From contig JAPEVC010000209.1 in assembly GCA_027946555.1 (NCBI GenBank), positions 1 through 62,677 of the forward strand: a stretch of DNA of 62,677 nucleotides, read 5' to 3'. The DNA comes from Gnomoniopsis sp. IMI 355080. Its lineage: Eukaryota; Ascomycota; Sordariomycetes; Diaporthales; Gnomoniaceae. Positions 11,136-22,903 of this stretch are shown here, piece by piece (the first letter of the stretch is position 1; every line of letters starts with the position of its first letter). Under the pieces are notes generated by a model. That model was given only the letters and a program-made list of their open reading frames with translations, was not told the DNA's origin and did not search any database. The position numbers were made by a program, and so were the translations under genes.

Positions 11136-13342
11136 GTAAGGGAAAGCAAGTGAAGAGACCTGGCGCGCCGATCTGAAGGGAAAATACGACCAATATCAAA
11201 TATAAAGGCTCGGATTGAGTCGGGGGGTTGCTTGATCATTATGATCGCCATTGACAGCGGTCAAAAATTCACATACGAAGCAGCCAAAGGCATTTCCGGA
11301 TCTTCGATATAAAATCTACTCCTAAGGTAATCCCACCTCTCGGATCTCAGATTGTGTTTCTTCCGCCCTGTCACCCTACATTAAGGTTTGGCGGGTCTTG
11401 GTGTCAGTCAACTGTCGGTCAACCCTTCAATTTGATCTCTACGTGGTTCCCTTGACTACCTTCTGATACCACCCATCGGTCCTATCAACATGTTTCACAA
11501 AGACATCACTGTGCACTGCAATTCACAGTATGCATGACCGACAATCTCAAGTCTTTGAAGGCTTGGGTTATATTTGCAAAACTTATAACCTTTTTCGCCT
11601 TGTGTAGAAACACAAACTTTGAAAGCCCAGACATTTATTTCTTAGTCTGATTCAGGTGTTCGGAACTCTGGTTTGTATCGGGAGAGCCCCGGGATTCTAA
11701 CCGTGGTACGTAGACGTCTCATGCGGCTTTTAGCAGTGTCATTTGCCCAACTCCCGCGATCCGCAAGAATATCCCGAAATATGAGACATTTTGGCACCAA
11801 ACGATACGGCTTGTCAATATATGTGATTGGGTGGCCACGCTCATGTGTTTACCGGGAGGTTTGATCGATGGGAATAGTACCTTGAAGACAGACCGCGTTC
11901 TGTCTCAGAAAGCCATTCCCAATATGGCGTCCAAGGATTTGCGAGGTGAGGATTCCGGGTTATGAAAACTTGTAAAGGCGCAGAACCACTTGCCCAGGTG
12001 CTATGGGACATGTACACGGCCGCTAGCCGTGATCATTATACTTTACCTGAGCATTCTCGGGCTCAATGTACCACACTATGCTATTGGAAGGCGTCGATCG
12101 GGATTTTATTGGAGCAAAACTGTTCGTCGTGTATTAGGCACTTCTGATTCGCAGACTAGCGTGATAATGCCATGAGTACAGTATGTTGTATCACACTTAC
12201 TGCGACTCATCAAACCACTACAGTAAACTAACAGTTCCCGTGCTATAATTTGCCAGAACATCTTGCAGGTACACCAACTCATCTGCTTGTGTTTCTAAAT
12301 GTCGTCTTTCAACATTTCTATCCGCTCTAGCAAAAGAACCCGGCGAGGGTCTCGACAAATGACTTCGAAGGCCCAAACTGGTACTCAACAACCCTCACAC
12401 TGGATGATATGCTTCTTCCTAATGAAGCTGGCTCTGAATCAATACTCTGGGTAGTTCTGGAACCTATATGATGTATGTGGCATATTGAAATTGTCCCTGG
12501 TACCGTCATTGTGTCAGGTATCCTTCATGCATATCAGGGACGAAATACCTCCCGAAAGCTTACCATGTCCGAGTACCAGGTTTGCGATCGCCCTAGTATC
12601 TTCAAAGGGCTTGACATAGTACAGTACGTGCGACTTTGATAGCAGTCTTAACTGAACACCAATCAAGGAAAAGCGCATCCGCAGAAGGAAACACGAGGCG
12701 TCGGGCCGCTACCCTCGTGACTAAACACTCTGAGACACAACATCCGACGGCCAGAGTGTCGAAGAAGATCGATGGAGACGTCATGGCCACTTAACTAGGT
12801 GACTAAGTATGACAGTCGCGTCCTTGCAACTGTTCCTTCCGTTGGGTTTTCAAGGTTGGCTTCATGGTCCTCTTCGTACCTAGAGATGCGCCAACTGATA
12901 TACAGGAGGAGAGATTATATTAGGATGAAAATGACAGCAGACTGCTTTGTTGATGTTAATATAGGGGTCCCACTAGTTCAATCTCAATGTTTAAGCAGGT
13001 TATAGGTTGTAAGTCGAGAGATGACAAAAGGCAAATTGGAAGTACCCAGATTTCATCGCTGAGGCAACGAAGTTATCTTGTCGGCAAATAGAATCAAATA
13101 AGGCAGGCAACTAATAAACTGGACATGGTTTTATTTCTGCAGTATTACTCAATGATCTCTACTTCTAAGATGCCAAGTTGTATATTTCGATATGAATCGA
13201 TACCCAGGTAGAGATTTTGCACTGTGTCGTAGACTTGTAATTATCAGGCCCACTCTCAATGGTTGGGAGCTGTTGCACTGATCAATCATAGTTCGCCAAG
13301 GATATTAGCCAAGCTAAATCTCTGAAAGTTGCCTGTTTGGCT
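11136..13342. other. 2.2 kb intergenic, no gene seen
   Basis: There are stop codons in all frames at short spacing. The longest open frames are about 60-80 codons and overlap one another on both strands. No RNA gene or clear mobile element was recognised. Confidence 0.6.
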
Positions 13343-14353
13343 TTACATAGACGACGCTCCGTAAGGTGTGAAGGTGTACTGAACACCAAGAGGCGACAAA
13401 GCAGGACCGCCGTCCTCCAAGAGGGACTGATTAGGGTCCGCGACACCGAAATAAGCATAGCGATAGACACAGTCGTTATCGTCCAGCCATGGAATTGCCT
13501 GACTCAAAAAAGAACTCTGCTCATCGATGGTGCCGTAAGCCTGAAACTGTTTCCCGGAAGCGTTAGATCATTCCAGTGTGAATAGTTTGAAAGTTAAGTG
13601 GATCAGCAACCAACCTCAGTAATCCAGACTTGCCTTCCGTTACCCAGCGAGCACATAGAGTCCACCCAATTCTGGAAGTCCGAGAACAGGCTGTAATCAT
13701 TGTACCAGTGAGTGGCAATGAAATCAATCGTGCAATCTGAGCAAGCCGACATGAAGTCGGACATCCACGCATACCCGTCATTCGAAACAGCCGGGCTACC
13801 CAGCTGTGCATAGCCAATGAACGGTTCCATATATGTGCGATACGCGCTCGCTGCGTCTTCAGGCGAGATGTTGGCCTGGCCGGTTTCCTCCGGTTCGTTG
13901 AACGCCAAAAGATGTCCCGAGCCTCCCTCGTCAAGCCAGTACCAGGCATTGTCGAACCAGGCATCTGTATGATCCGAGGCAGTGCCCCAAAGCATTGGAA
14001 CGTATTCGGCAAAGGTTTGCTTCTGCGTCGTAGTGCTGTCCCAGTTGTATTGCCAGTTAACTTGCGAGGCGTCACCTTCCCACTCCCCGCCGAACTTTAA
14101 GACTTGTCCGTTAGCCAAGTCATGATCATGTATTTGGAGTGTCACCGGAGAGTCTCCGACAAAGATTCCCTCGAAGGACTTCTCGAACGGCTCTTGGAAA
14201 TATTCGCAGACCGAAGAAAAGACTGACCTGCCAGATTGGAATATCGTCGTTGGCGGCAAGACCGCGTTTGGGCCAGTCATCGGCGATGGCCGGAGTAATC
14301 GCAAGGGGGCTTAGTAGCGCAACGGTAACAAGGAGCTTGGTGTTGGAATGCAT
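13343..14353 (-). CDS. Secreted glycoside hydrolase, GH128 / Asl1-like beta-1,3-glucanase
   Basis: Three exons on the minus strand (14353-14228, 14094-13615, 13546-13343) encode 269 residues; the introns (133 and 68 nt) are phase 0, the first with a CTAAC branch site. A signal peptide (KLLVTVALLSPLAITPAIA) is followed by KRGLAAND, the usual start of the mature domain. The pattern 'VNWQYNWDS', the acid motif FNEPEE and the strand-end WITE fit the TIM-barrel of Asl1/GH128 proteins, where the Glu of NEPE and the Glu of WITE are the expected acid/base and nucleophile. It should be secreted and cut beta-1,3-glucan in fungal walls. The last intron could also end six bases later, removing two residues. 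Confidence 0.85.
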
Positions 14354-14401
14354 CTTGATTAAGGACTGTATAAGTAGTGGTAGTTTAAACGAGGGGCTGG
14401 A

Positions 14402-14408
14402 TTATATA
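14402..14408 (-). promoter_or_regulatory. TATA box of the GH128-like gene
   Basis: TATATAA on the minus strand about 50 bp upstream of the ATG at 14353. This implies a short 5' leader. Seen by eye only. Confidence 0.4.
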
Positions 14409-15101
14409 GAATTGATGATGTGAAGGAACGACTGTTCTAAAGAACGAGGCAAGATGTACAAATGACGGTGTATGAAGTTGGACCAAAGTGTTTGCTGGCT
14501 CATAGATCCCCTCTGCTTGCGCCGGGCAGCTCGAGCACGGGTATTTATATGTGCGCATCGTGAAGAGACAACTTCACGATGCATCCTGCTCATTAAAACG
14601 GACGTTCTGATAGCGTGTAATCCTTCACCACTAGTCAACATATGCTGCAGATATCAAGCTCTGGGGTCAAAGTCAAGACAAGGGTCTCGAGCGTCTCTGA
14701 GCACAGCGTGCTTTTGTACGTGGCGTTGAAGGCGTTCATCGCTTGGGATATCCAGGACCTCATTTCCGGAGCCCTGATCGAAAGTCACCTACCACTGTTT
14801 CGCGTTGTGGGAACTATTGCCTTGAAGGAATAAAGCTAAATTCATATTGTGGCCCGCTTGTTTCCGCTTTGGGCAATTGCACTAGTAGAAGCGGCTGACG
14901 GGCGTCAGTCTTCTTGCGGCGAACATGATTGATATTTTAAGTTGTTGCCTGTTCTTCATTTTACAAAATGCAGCTAATGGTAGTCCGACGAGCTTTTTCC
15001 CAGATCCTGATGTGCATTCCTGTAGAAATAGTGAAATTTGGATTGGTGTAGCTAAGGGGGCATATGCAATGGCCTTTTCGTCAGTCACCCTGTGGCTAGG
15101 G

Positions 15102-15111
15102 TACCTAGGTA
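15102..15111. repeat. TACCTAGGTA palindrome, copy 1
   Basis: Exact 10-bp palindrome in intergenic DNA; one of six in the window. Confidence 0.8.
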
Positions 15112-15899
15112 CGGCCTAATCATTCAGATATTGGTCAAGGCGGCTACAAAATGGGCTCGAATTATGCACCAATGACTTGTAGAATCTGAGTCTGATGCTC
15201 CGGGGCTACAAGAAAGGTGGTGCCGATTTTGAAGATGTGTATTGATGGAAGCCACAGCGCACGAATTCGCCCATGTCAGTACGCAAAACAAATTCCGAAG
15301 ACCTCCCGATCGTTTCACGTAAATATATCCATTGCTCCCTCTTGAAAATTCCAGTGTAGCTCAACACGAGAATAGGTCTGGATTTTGCCGGGAACGGAGG
15401 GACATATTGCTATTTTCTGTCTTGTCTTCTTACAGCTCCGAGTAGACATGGAGATGTTTGTGGTAATTACCAAATTTCCCAAGCGGGGGCGGTATAAAGA
15501 CGCAACGTTTTTTATATGGTCTCTAACTCCGTTGTATGTGTGTTCGGAATTCCGCGCAGGTGCGAGCATTCCAGGGTTGTCTCTTTCTTTTGCCCCCCTC
15601 CCTTTTTGTTTCCTTCTCCCTCTCTTTCTATGTAAAAAGTGAAAGCTCGCCCCGGACGTCTACAATTTTAGGATAGCAACCGCGGCGCCCATGTCCGCGG
15701 CAGCAACTGTACTGAGACCAGTACTGCCACTGTTGTACATTTGCAAGCTCGACGAGCTACTGTGGAGCGCAAAAATAACGTGGAATAGGACTATTGATCT
15801 GTGACTACAGTCGTGAGATCGAAAGAGAGAACATATGCAATGTATGAAATTCTTTAGCAAAGGATACAGCAGATAGCCCCAAGTAACTTCAGATGTAAG

Positions 15900-15909
15900 T
15901 ACCTAGGTA
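15900..15909. repeat. TACCTAGGTA palindrome, copy 2
   Basis: Exact copy in the same non-coding stretch as copies 1 and 3. Confidence 0.8.
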
Positions 15910-16569
15910 GAAGCAAGGGAGGATACTATGGACCTGCTGCATATAATGTGTTGTATACCTCATTCGTTATTTGTTTATGAATCGTAAGAATTTGTTCAGC
16001 TTGTTTTCCGACACTGATAGCGCGCGGGATGAATCCATTTAGACGAGAAGGGTTATAAAACTCACCCACGTCCCGTTCACTGCTTGCATGACCCGGAAAC
16101 CTTACACTTGATGACACCGGCTCCCCTTCAGGAGACAACAGCGGGGATGGCTCCGATTCTGAAGGCAAGTCAATACTTAAAGCACTCTCAACCACGTTAC
16201 CATACCTCTCCGTGGTTCAAGAAGGAGGCCAACAGACACATTGCCAAGCGTAGGGACTACTGATGAGCAAGGTCGAAGTAAATTCAAGCGTTTGAGAAGT
16301 TTCTACAAGGGGCTGGGTGAAGTCATGTTTTACTCTGCAGGTGAAGCTGGCTAGTTTAATACCAAGCAACTCTTATACCAACAGCACCCCCACTGGTCCT
16401 TTCTCATACCCAACATTTGCCCTTGTGAATCCTGCTCCTCAGTTTCGCAATTCGAAATTGGTGGCCCCTGACAGGACAAAGAAAACTACATTATCAAAAT
16501 TTTGTGTAAGACACGTATCACTGTCATCTGTACATGTGAGGTTTGTCATGCTCAACCAAGGCAACTGCC

Positions 16570-16579
16570 TACCTAGGTA
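16570..16579. repeat. TACCTAGGTA palindrome, copy 3
   Basis: Exact copy; the flanks (CC and CT) differ from copy 2. Confidence 0.8.
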
Positions 16580-17400
16580 CTTGACGGACGTGGATTGCCC
16601 AAATTAGGCTGTACCAATTACAGTTCTTGTTGTTTGTGTGGAAAGACTATTTGCTCCAAGACTTACTCCTAGTTTATCATGCAAACAATTATTCTCATCA
16701 TGACAGCACTTATAAGTCACGGCTTTTCTCTCATCTCGTATCCAATCTTTTCAATTTGACATATATACATCCATGATGTGCAACTGAGCTGATTGACTGG
16801 CTTGAGTATCTAGATATACATTAGGTGCACATAACAAGTACCATATATCATGTTCCTTTCAAAAGAATTCTGCCCTCTTCTACCATGCCTAACACTCCAT
16901 CCTATAAAACTTTCTATCCTCCCCAAGATCGTACGCCACAGACCGTACGCCGCCACTTGTACTTCTTGGCCCTACTAGTCGTCACCCATACCATGATTGG
17001 CGTTCTATGGGATTACGGTTGTGCTTCTGTAGCAAGCTGAAGAGGGGGTTTCCTGAATGGAAGCAGAATGGAGCGCACGCTGTAGATGAGGCACCCTGAG
17101 CCCATGGTCAGTAGGACGAGGACCAGCCAAAAAGGAGTACGATCAAGGCTATCTACCATACAATCATCGGAAGCCGATTCAGGAGCCTCTCGGGCTAAAA
17201 TCAAGAGTCTACCAGGGCGACTTCGCCGCTCATAGCACTGACTTTGAACAAGAGTCACCCTCGGCCCTTCAATTCGCTACAATTCAGCTTCAGGATGAAA
17301 ACATTCGCAACCCGAACGTCGGTAGCATTACTGGTATAGTTAGCTAATGTCCATTGTACAAGAGGTCTTCGCCATTACGGGCCTACTGAGCTCGGTAGTA

Positions 17401-18299
17401 GCACCAGCATTGGGTCTTTGTATCTACCTTTCTCCTACTTAGTTGATGACGAGGTGCCTTTTCAACTCAAGGATCATTACCGTTTTACGACTCTCGATTT
17501 ACCACCAACTCACAAGCCTTCGTGACTCGCCATCACATTCCTACTTAAACTTCAATTATAGAACAGCCTCTTCTTCCACAACAACCACATATCAATCCAT
17601 CTTTCTTTTCTTCCCAGTCGACAATATTCTTGTCCTTGATTCCAATCAAGGCTTGAGAGTCAAGAAATCAAACTCTCAATCCAAATCAATAAGCTAACTG
17701 GTCCCGTTTTCTAACCACCGCCTTCTTCAGCTGCCTCCTCGACGGCGAGACAATAAATAATATGCTTTCCTTCTCTGCTCTCACCAACCCACAAATTACA
17801 TATCCTTCAAGTCAATTGTCCTCCCTCACAAACGAGGCTATTTTCTTCTCATTAGAATCAGCCAGATATTGACTCCTTATATTTTTTCACCATCACTGTT
17901 CTCTTCTCCATCCACGACACCAAGACTCAAGTCTGCTCTTCTCCCATTCAGGCCATTCTCTTCTCACTTCAGATAACAAGTCACTCGTCGTTCCTGCCAA
18001 TCAAGGTTCAGCCCTCTCAATTCAAACCCAACCAGTCATTTATTCATTCCATTTCTATCACATTATTCTTTTCTTCTACATCTGCGACGACCAAGGAATT
18101 TGTTTTCTTTCTGCTCAGCGACGCCTTCCTACCTAGGTACCCGAGCCACGACTTCCTAACCAAGCGACGACCTCCCCAATAGTCTTGCACATTCAACTCA
18201 AGCTGCCCCGCCGAGTATTACCACCGCCAACAACAACCTAAGACTTACAAACGACGTGGCTCTAGAACAATATTTCATTCTCTTCACATTCATTAGATC
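17401..18299 (+). other. C/T-rich, G-poor leader of the AlkB-like gene
   Basis: About 900 nt of strongly C/T/A-rich, G-poor sequence runs up to the ATG at 18300. It looks like a long fungal 5' untranslated leader and core promoter rather than coding DNA, and may hide leader introns. A TACCTAGGTA palindrome sits at 18130-18139. Confidence 0.5.
18130..18139. repeat. TACCTAGGTA palindrome, copy 4
   Basis: Exact copy inside the C/T-rich leader, 161 bp before the ATG at 18300. Confidence 0.8.
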
Positions 18300-20594
18300 A
18301 TGACGCCGACAAACGAGGGAGCCACAGCGCCGAACAACCTCACCTATATGGACTCACTCCTCTATGATGGCAGCCTTGATTCCTATCCTCGCTTCTCAAA
18401 CCCTCCTTTCTTTGCTCAACGTCGCTGCCACCTGAAAGATTCCACTCCCCACTTCCATGTGGAGCAACAAGGCTATGATTCCACCAACCCTGGAGACAGC
18501 CGCAACATCATAACCTCCAATGGCCAGGGTAAGAGAGTTGAGCTCCAATTCACGACAGGGCTCCTCCAGGCTGAGAGCCGCCCTCCTGGAGCATATATCA
18601 ATGGGGAGATCATCATTATGGCGATTAATAGCACACGAAACCAGGGACAGAACATCACACGCCGAGTCAGAGAAATCAGAAACAACATCAAGTACCGACG
18701 CCCGGTTGGCATTATCATCCAGAAGAACGCCACAAAGCCATCATCTCCCACTGAGCCGCCAGTCTTCCCATGCAATGATATGGAGACTGATCTTGAAGCC
18801 TGGCATTTGGGTTTCTTTGTCCCTACGCATGTTTGGCCTTGAAAGGTGGCATTGGACACAGGCGAGGCTGCCGCTATCTGGACAGTAAGGTTTGAGAAGC
18901 CAGACCTCACCACACGAAGCTGGTATAGCAACAAGGCTTCAAGCCACATTCAAATCCCTTGCTTAGCCGAGAGGGACTTCACAACTAAGACCGAGGTGCA
19001 TAGCTGCAGCACTTGTGGTCAAGACTCACCTCAAATTTTAGCACATATCCCCACCTGCCTGAACGACGAGTGCCCGAAGTGTTGGAGGGACATCGATGGC
19101 AGCTTCATTGTTCGTCGCCACCGCACCGACACTCCCTACCACACGAAGTTTCTACAGGAACGCTACGACCGACTTAATCCAACCCTCTCTCCCGTCCCTC
19201 TCGAGCCCTATTACCCAAACATCCTCCCCACTTTCGACTCCATCCGGCACAAGACCCACGAGGAATGTGCTGAAGATAAGTATACATCTGTACCCACGTT
19301 GGAGTCGGTTCAACGCCTCAACCAGCGATGTGGTGGACTAATTACCGGTTTTGGGTGCCCTCAATGCGGCATGACCAACTCCCGCGTTAAGTGGGAGGCC
19401 TTCCACTGTCGCAACGCGTCTTGTGGATTTTACTCTCTGACTGCGCCGCCCACTCTTACACCCGAGTACATGCTGCAGGTGAATGAGGTCATTGCACAAC
19501 AGAAGAATGAGTCTCGCTTCGACTACGAGGGTCTCATCGGGTTTCGGAATAAGAGAGCCCTCGGCGACTTTGGTGCTTTCGAGTACAAACTCGCGGACGG
19601 TTGCTATCTCGCTATACTCAAACCCAGGAAAGATTCTAAAGCTTTAGTCACCTCGAAGAAAATCTTTTCACAACTCCTTGCTGCCGCCAACGATGGCTCC
19701 CTTGGCCTTGAGCGCAGAGGGATGCAGAGAAATGGCGGGCGTGGGTATACCAGACACTTTTCCGCCAACTTTGGCGAGCTCTACGCTTGGGGTGCCGCAG
19801 TCCCCACTACCAAGTATGAAGATTCTACGGACGTGGTAAGCCTGGGACAGGAAGTCATGAATAGAATTTGCAAGCCATACCTGGATGGTGAGATCGGCGA
19901 AGGCCTAGACAAGGTTGAGGGCCCTGGTCAGAACGATTTCAACCAGTTGTACATTCCCGCATACCTCGGTACAAACATGTCCATGAGTTTGCACGACGAC
20001 GGCGAGAAGGGCCTCGGGCACTTTATTGCAACATATACCATCGGTGGCTACGGCCGGTTTACCATTGCCCTGAAGCCTACCCCCAACTACGGCCGTGAAA
20101 TGACGGCTCGCGGAAAGCCCAAGCCAAAGGGCAAGTGGCTCGAAGAAGACCCTCTGGTTCCAGGATGCACACGGTATGAGGAGCGACGGGCTCTGTGGAG
20201 ACGTTATGAGAAGGGTATTATCAGCAAGAAGCAGTGGCAGGCGGAGTTCAAGGACCTCATGAAAAGCGAGAGTGGCAGTGATCAAAAGCTCATGCAATTC
20301 CCTGTGCGCCATGGAGATATTGTGCTTATGTATGGACACAAGGCCCAGAAGATGCTCAACCATGCACTCACCAATGAGAGTCCTATTCGGTTCGCTTTGA
20401 CTGGCCGTCGTGTGGTGGGAGAGATGGCTACAGCCAAGCACATCAAGGCTATTGATGACTGGATCCAGGCTGATAAGGAGTATGTCCCCTCAGGGGCTCA
20501 GACTGAGACATCGAAGAAGGGTAAGGGTACATTGAAGAGATCTGTGAGCGAGATGGCTGCACAGGGTGTGATGAAGAGGCGCAAGGTGGCTTAG
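18300..20594 (+). pseudogene. AlkB-fold 2OG-Fe(II) dioxygenase with zinc ribbons, in-frame TGA
   Basis: One frame runs from the ATG at 18300 to TAG at 20592-20594 (764 codons), broken only by TGA at 18840-18842 (codon 181). Coding character continues on both sides, and the second part has no ATG for about 175 codons, so this is one gene. The middle carries Cys sets CSTC...C...CPKC and CPQC...HC...C, which look like zinc ribbons. The C-terminal third has the dioxygenase residues: HDD (H565, D567), distal H688, and RFALTGR (R697, R703), matching the AlkB pattern R-x-x-L-T-x-R. The tail is basic (KRR). AlkB enzymes demethylate nucleic acids using Fe(II) and 2-oxoglutarate; the substrate here is unknown. 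The TGA may be a true null mutation, readthrough or a sequence error, so 'pseudogene' is provisional. Confidence 0.7.
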
Positions 20595-21126
20595 AAGAAT
20601 CTAACTGGGAGTGAAGCGCTTACCTTTCCCAATTCTTGACAACCTTGCTGGCTGAATTTTGGAGGTTGGAGGAGATACGCAGTTGATTGTCTTCTAAGAT
20701 GGCTTGCTACATTGCCCGATGTTAGGAACACAATTCGCTGCTTTCTTTGCCTACAGATAGATATCTCTAAGAAGAGGTCTATCATCCTACTACAATCAGA
20801 ATGCAAATACACAATGACATCAAATGCTTACACCCATTAACCATAACAGCCACACATTGTTGCACTAACTTTTATATTTCCTCAATACTTGAAGAAAAGA
20901 GGGGTTAAAAGGAAAGGCTTTGGGGGGGCATGTTTGATAATTTATGGTCCTTACAAAAGATCGAAGCTGCGCCGTTGAAGTAGCATTGTCATCTGTTCAG
21001 TGCCTTGGGGTATCTCTATAATGTAAGGCATCCTGGTTTCATGCTCGTCTCTCTAGTGGTTCGTACATAATCTTCGTATCATCCATTTGCACACATCCAA
21101 TCACCATACACAATACTGTCCTCATC
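20595..21126. other. Convergent 3' spacer, nothing coding
   Basis: About 530 bp between the 3' ends of the AlkB-like gene and the zinc-finger gene. I looked here for a missing acetyltransferase exon of the minus-strand gene and found none. Confidence 0.6.
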
Positions 21127-22479
21127 TCACAGCTCCACAGTCCTCCTCTCCTTGCGCACCACTCCGGCATGCCTCTTGGCATGAACCTTGACATCCTCCG
21201 GGTGAAAGGGGTTGTATACGGTGTCGCACACCTTACACTCGCGCATGCCGGCATTTCCCCCAATCGCCAGTGCAAGCGTCGTCTGGACGGTCTGCCTCGG
21301 CGCTACTTTGCGCTTCTTTGTCTTCTGTTGCTGTGATTGAGTGTCGTGCAGCGTGAGGCGGCGCTTGGCTTTGCGTGCGGGGGGGCACGCGTTTTCCTTT
21401 TCGTCTGATGAAGTGAAGGAATTGGAAATGGTGGACGTGGTTGCGAGCTCCGGCGCGCGTTTGAGGCCTTGTTGGATAGTGTCTTCGTGGAGGCCTGGCG
21501 CAGAGGCTGTTGGTGGCGGTGCGGGTGCGTTCTCTGCCTCCAAATCCGTGGCTGTGTCGGAGCTGTTTCCTGTGATCATTGCCTGTTCTTCGTGTTTGTT
21601 GCCGATGTCGTACTCAAGCTTAGACCTTCGCCGTGTCCTGGAGCGGCCATGAAGAGAGCTCGAGCTGGAATCAAGTCGCGCTGACCTGTCGCTGGTCGCT
21701 CGAGCGTTCTCTGTTGACTCCGCGCGAGTCGTCATCGTGACGGTCTTGTCAATAACATGCGCGTTGTTTTGTTGCACTACGCCGCGCTTTGCATGATCCC
21801 GCACATGTCTTCCGGGTACCTGTCGCGGCAGCTCATTTTCCACGTCGTGCTCACTGTTCTCGTCTACCTCCAAGACCGGCGCATTCCCATTCCCAGATCT
21901 CTTGGCAGCGGTGCCTTCTTTTCCAGCTTCCCCAATTTCCAACTCATCATCACCTTTTTGTGATGGTTCATCCTGATGAGGTTGCCTTTTCACCGCCCCG
22001 GGACCCCAGAACGTGCGTAAGTTGGTATGCGTCGGCGAAGCTGTCGGCACACCGGTCGACACACTCTTTCGCTTGCTCGGCGGTGACAAGCTACACCTTC
22101 GTTTAGGTAAAGGCTGCTCTCCTTCCGGGCACAGGCGGATCCGTGTAGTGGAGGCCGATTCTATCGCCGATTCTATCGTCGATCCACGCGACAAGGCCCC
22201 TTTGTGGTCGATGTCGTGTCCTGAAATATTGGAAGTTGACGTAGGTGCAGACAGAGGCTTTCGTGGGCCAGTGACGCGTCTTCGTTTCGCGGGTCGTGAC
22301 AATTGTGCCATGGAGGCCGTGCTGGTCGGCGAGAACTGTGTGCGCGCGCCGGGCGACTTTGCATCACTGTGTCGCGATGTTTGGGACGCTGTTTTTGTAT
22401 TTTGGACGAGTCTGGTCCATGCTGATGATGCTGTGCTGGCTTTGGAATGAGGCGAGGCAGACACAGGCACTTTCGACAT
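21127..22479 (-). CDS. Protein with ESCO/Eco1-type C2H2 zinc finger, no acetyltransferase domain
   Basis: A single exon of 450 residues from the ATG at 22477-22479; an in-frame ATG at 22575 would add 32 residues of poor quality. The first 380 residues are low-complexity, Ser/Thr/Arg/Lys-rich, with basic clusters that look like nuclear signals and a 'RTFWGPGA' patch. The last 60 hold QTTLALA..., then C-K-V-C, Y-N-P-F, an ED pair and H-A-K-R-H: the finger that precedes the GNAT domain in cohesin acetyltransferases Eco1/Ctf7/ESCO. The protein stops about ten residues after the finger, so the acetyltransferase part is absent, and no downstream exon was found. It probably binds chromatin, but cannot acetylate cohesin by itself if the model is right. 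Confidence 0.75.
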   Translation of the reverse strand: MSKVPVSASPHSKASTASSAWTRLVQNTKTASQTSRHSDAKSPGARTQFSPTSTASMAQLSRPAKRRRVTGPRKPLSAPTSTSNISGHDIDHKGALSRGSTIESAIESASTTRIRLCPEGEQPLPKRRCSLSPPSKRKSVSTGVPTASPTHTNLRTFWGPGAVKRQPHQDEPSQKGDDELEIGEAGKEGTAAKRSGNGNAPVLEVDENSEHDVENELPRQVPGRHVRDHAKRGVVQQNNAHVIDKTVTMTTRAESTENARATSDRSARLDSSSSSLHGRSRTRRRSKLEYDIGNKHEEQAMITGNSSDTATDLEAENAPAPPPTASAPGLHEDTIQQGLKRAPELATTSTISNSFTSSDEKENACPPARKAKRRLTLHDTQSQQQKTKKRKVAPRQTVQTTLALAIGGNAGMRECKVCDTVYNPFHPEDVKVHAKRHAGVVRKERRTVEL

Positions 22480-22903
22480 GATTGTGATGGTGATCTTGCG
22501 CCTGCGGTGCATGTGGTGTCGCAAGACTTGGACTGACTGTTGACTTTGGTATGTTTTTCGGGGGTGGGATGTCAATTTGAGCGAAGACGCGTTTTGGAGA
22601 CGCGTTTGTCGGTATCGGCGCGTGTTCGGCCGGAGCTCTCCGAGATTACATCATCAGCGACATAGGCGTGAATAGCCTCATCTGAAAACACTACGGAATT
22701 GGCTGTTATCGCAAGGTTTCCTAGAGAATGACGTGAGCTTATATTGGAGTATTTTGGGTAGCTCTTGGTTGTCTTGATTCTGGCTGATAGAATCTGAAAT
22801 GTCTCATGATTCTGTATAAAGTCACAGGAGAGCCTCCAGGATCAATATATCTGATACGGGATGTTTCGTCGAAACGGATCAAAGTATGGGCATAGTGAGT
22901 TTC
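22480..22903. other. Spacer between two minus-strand genes
   Basis: About 420 bp with the promoter of the zinc-finger gene and the 3' end of the Vma12-like gene; no other gene seen. Confidence 0.6.

Larger units (their letters stand above)
14409..17400. other. 3 kb intergenic, no gene seen
   Basis: Only short, mutually overlapping open frames. Three exact copies of the palindrome TACCTAGGTA occur here (15102, 15900, 16570). No transposase, terminal repeat or RNA gene recognised. Confidence 0.6.

Noticed and set aside
21341..22450. Several plus-strand ORFs of 60-145 codons
   Set aside because: Shadows of the single-exon zinc-finger gene on the other strand.
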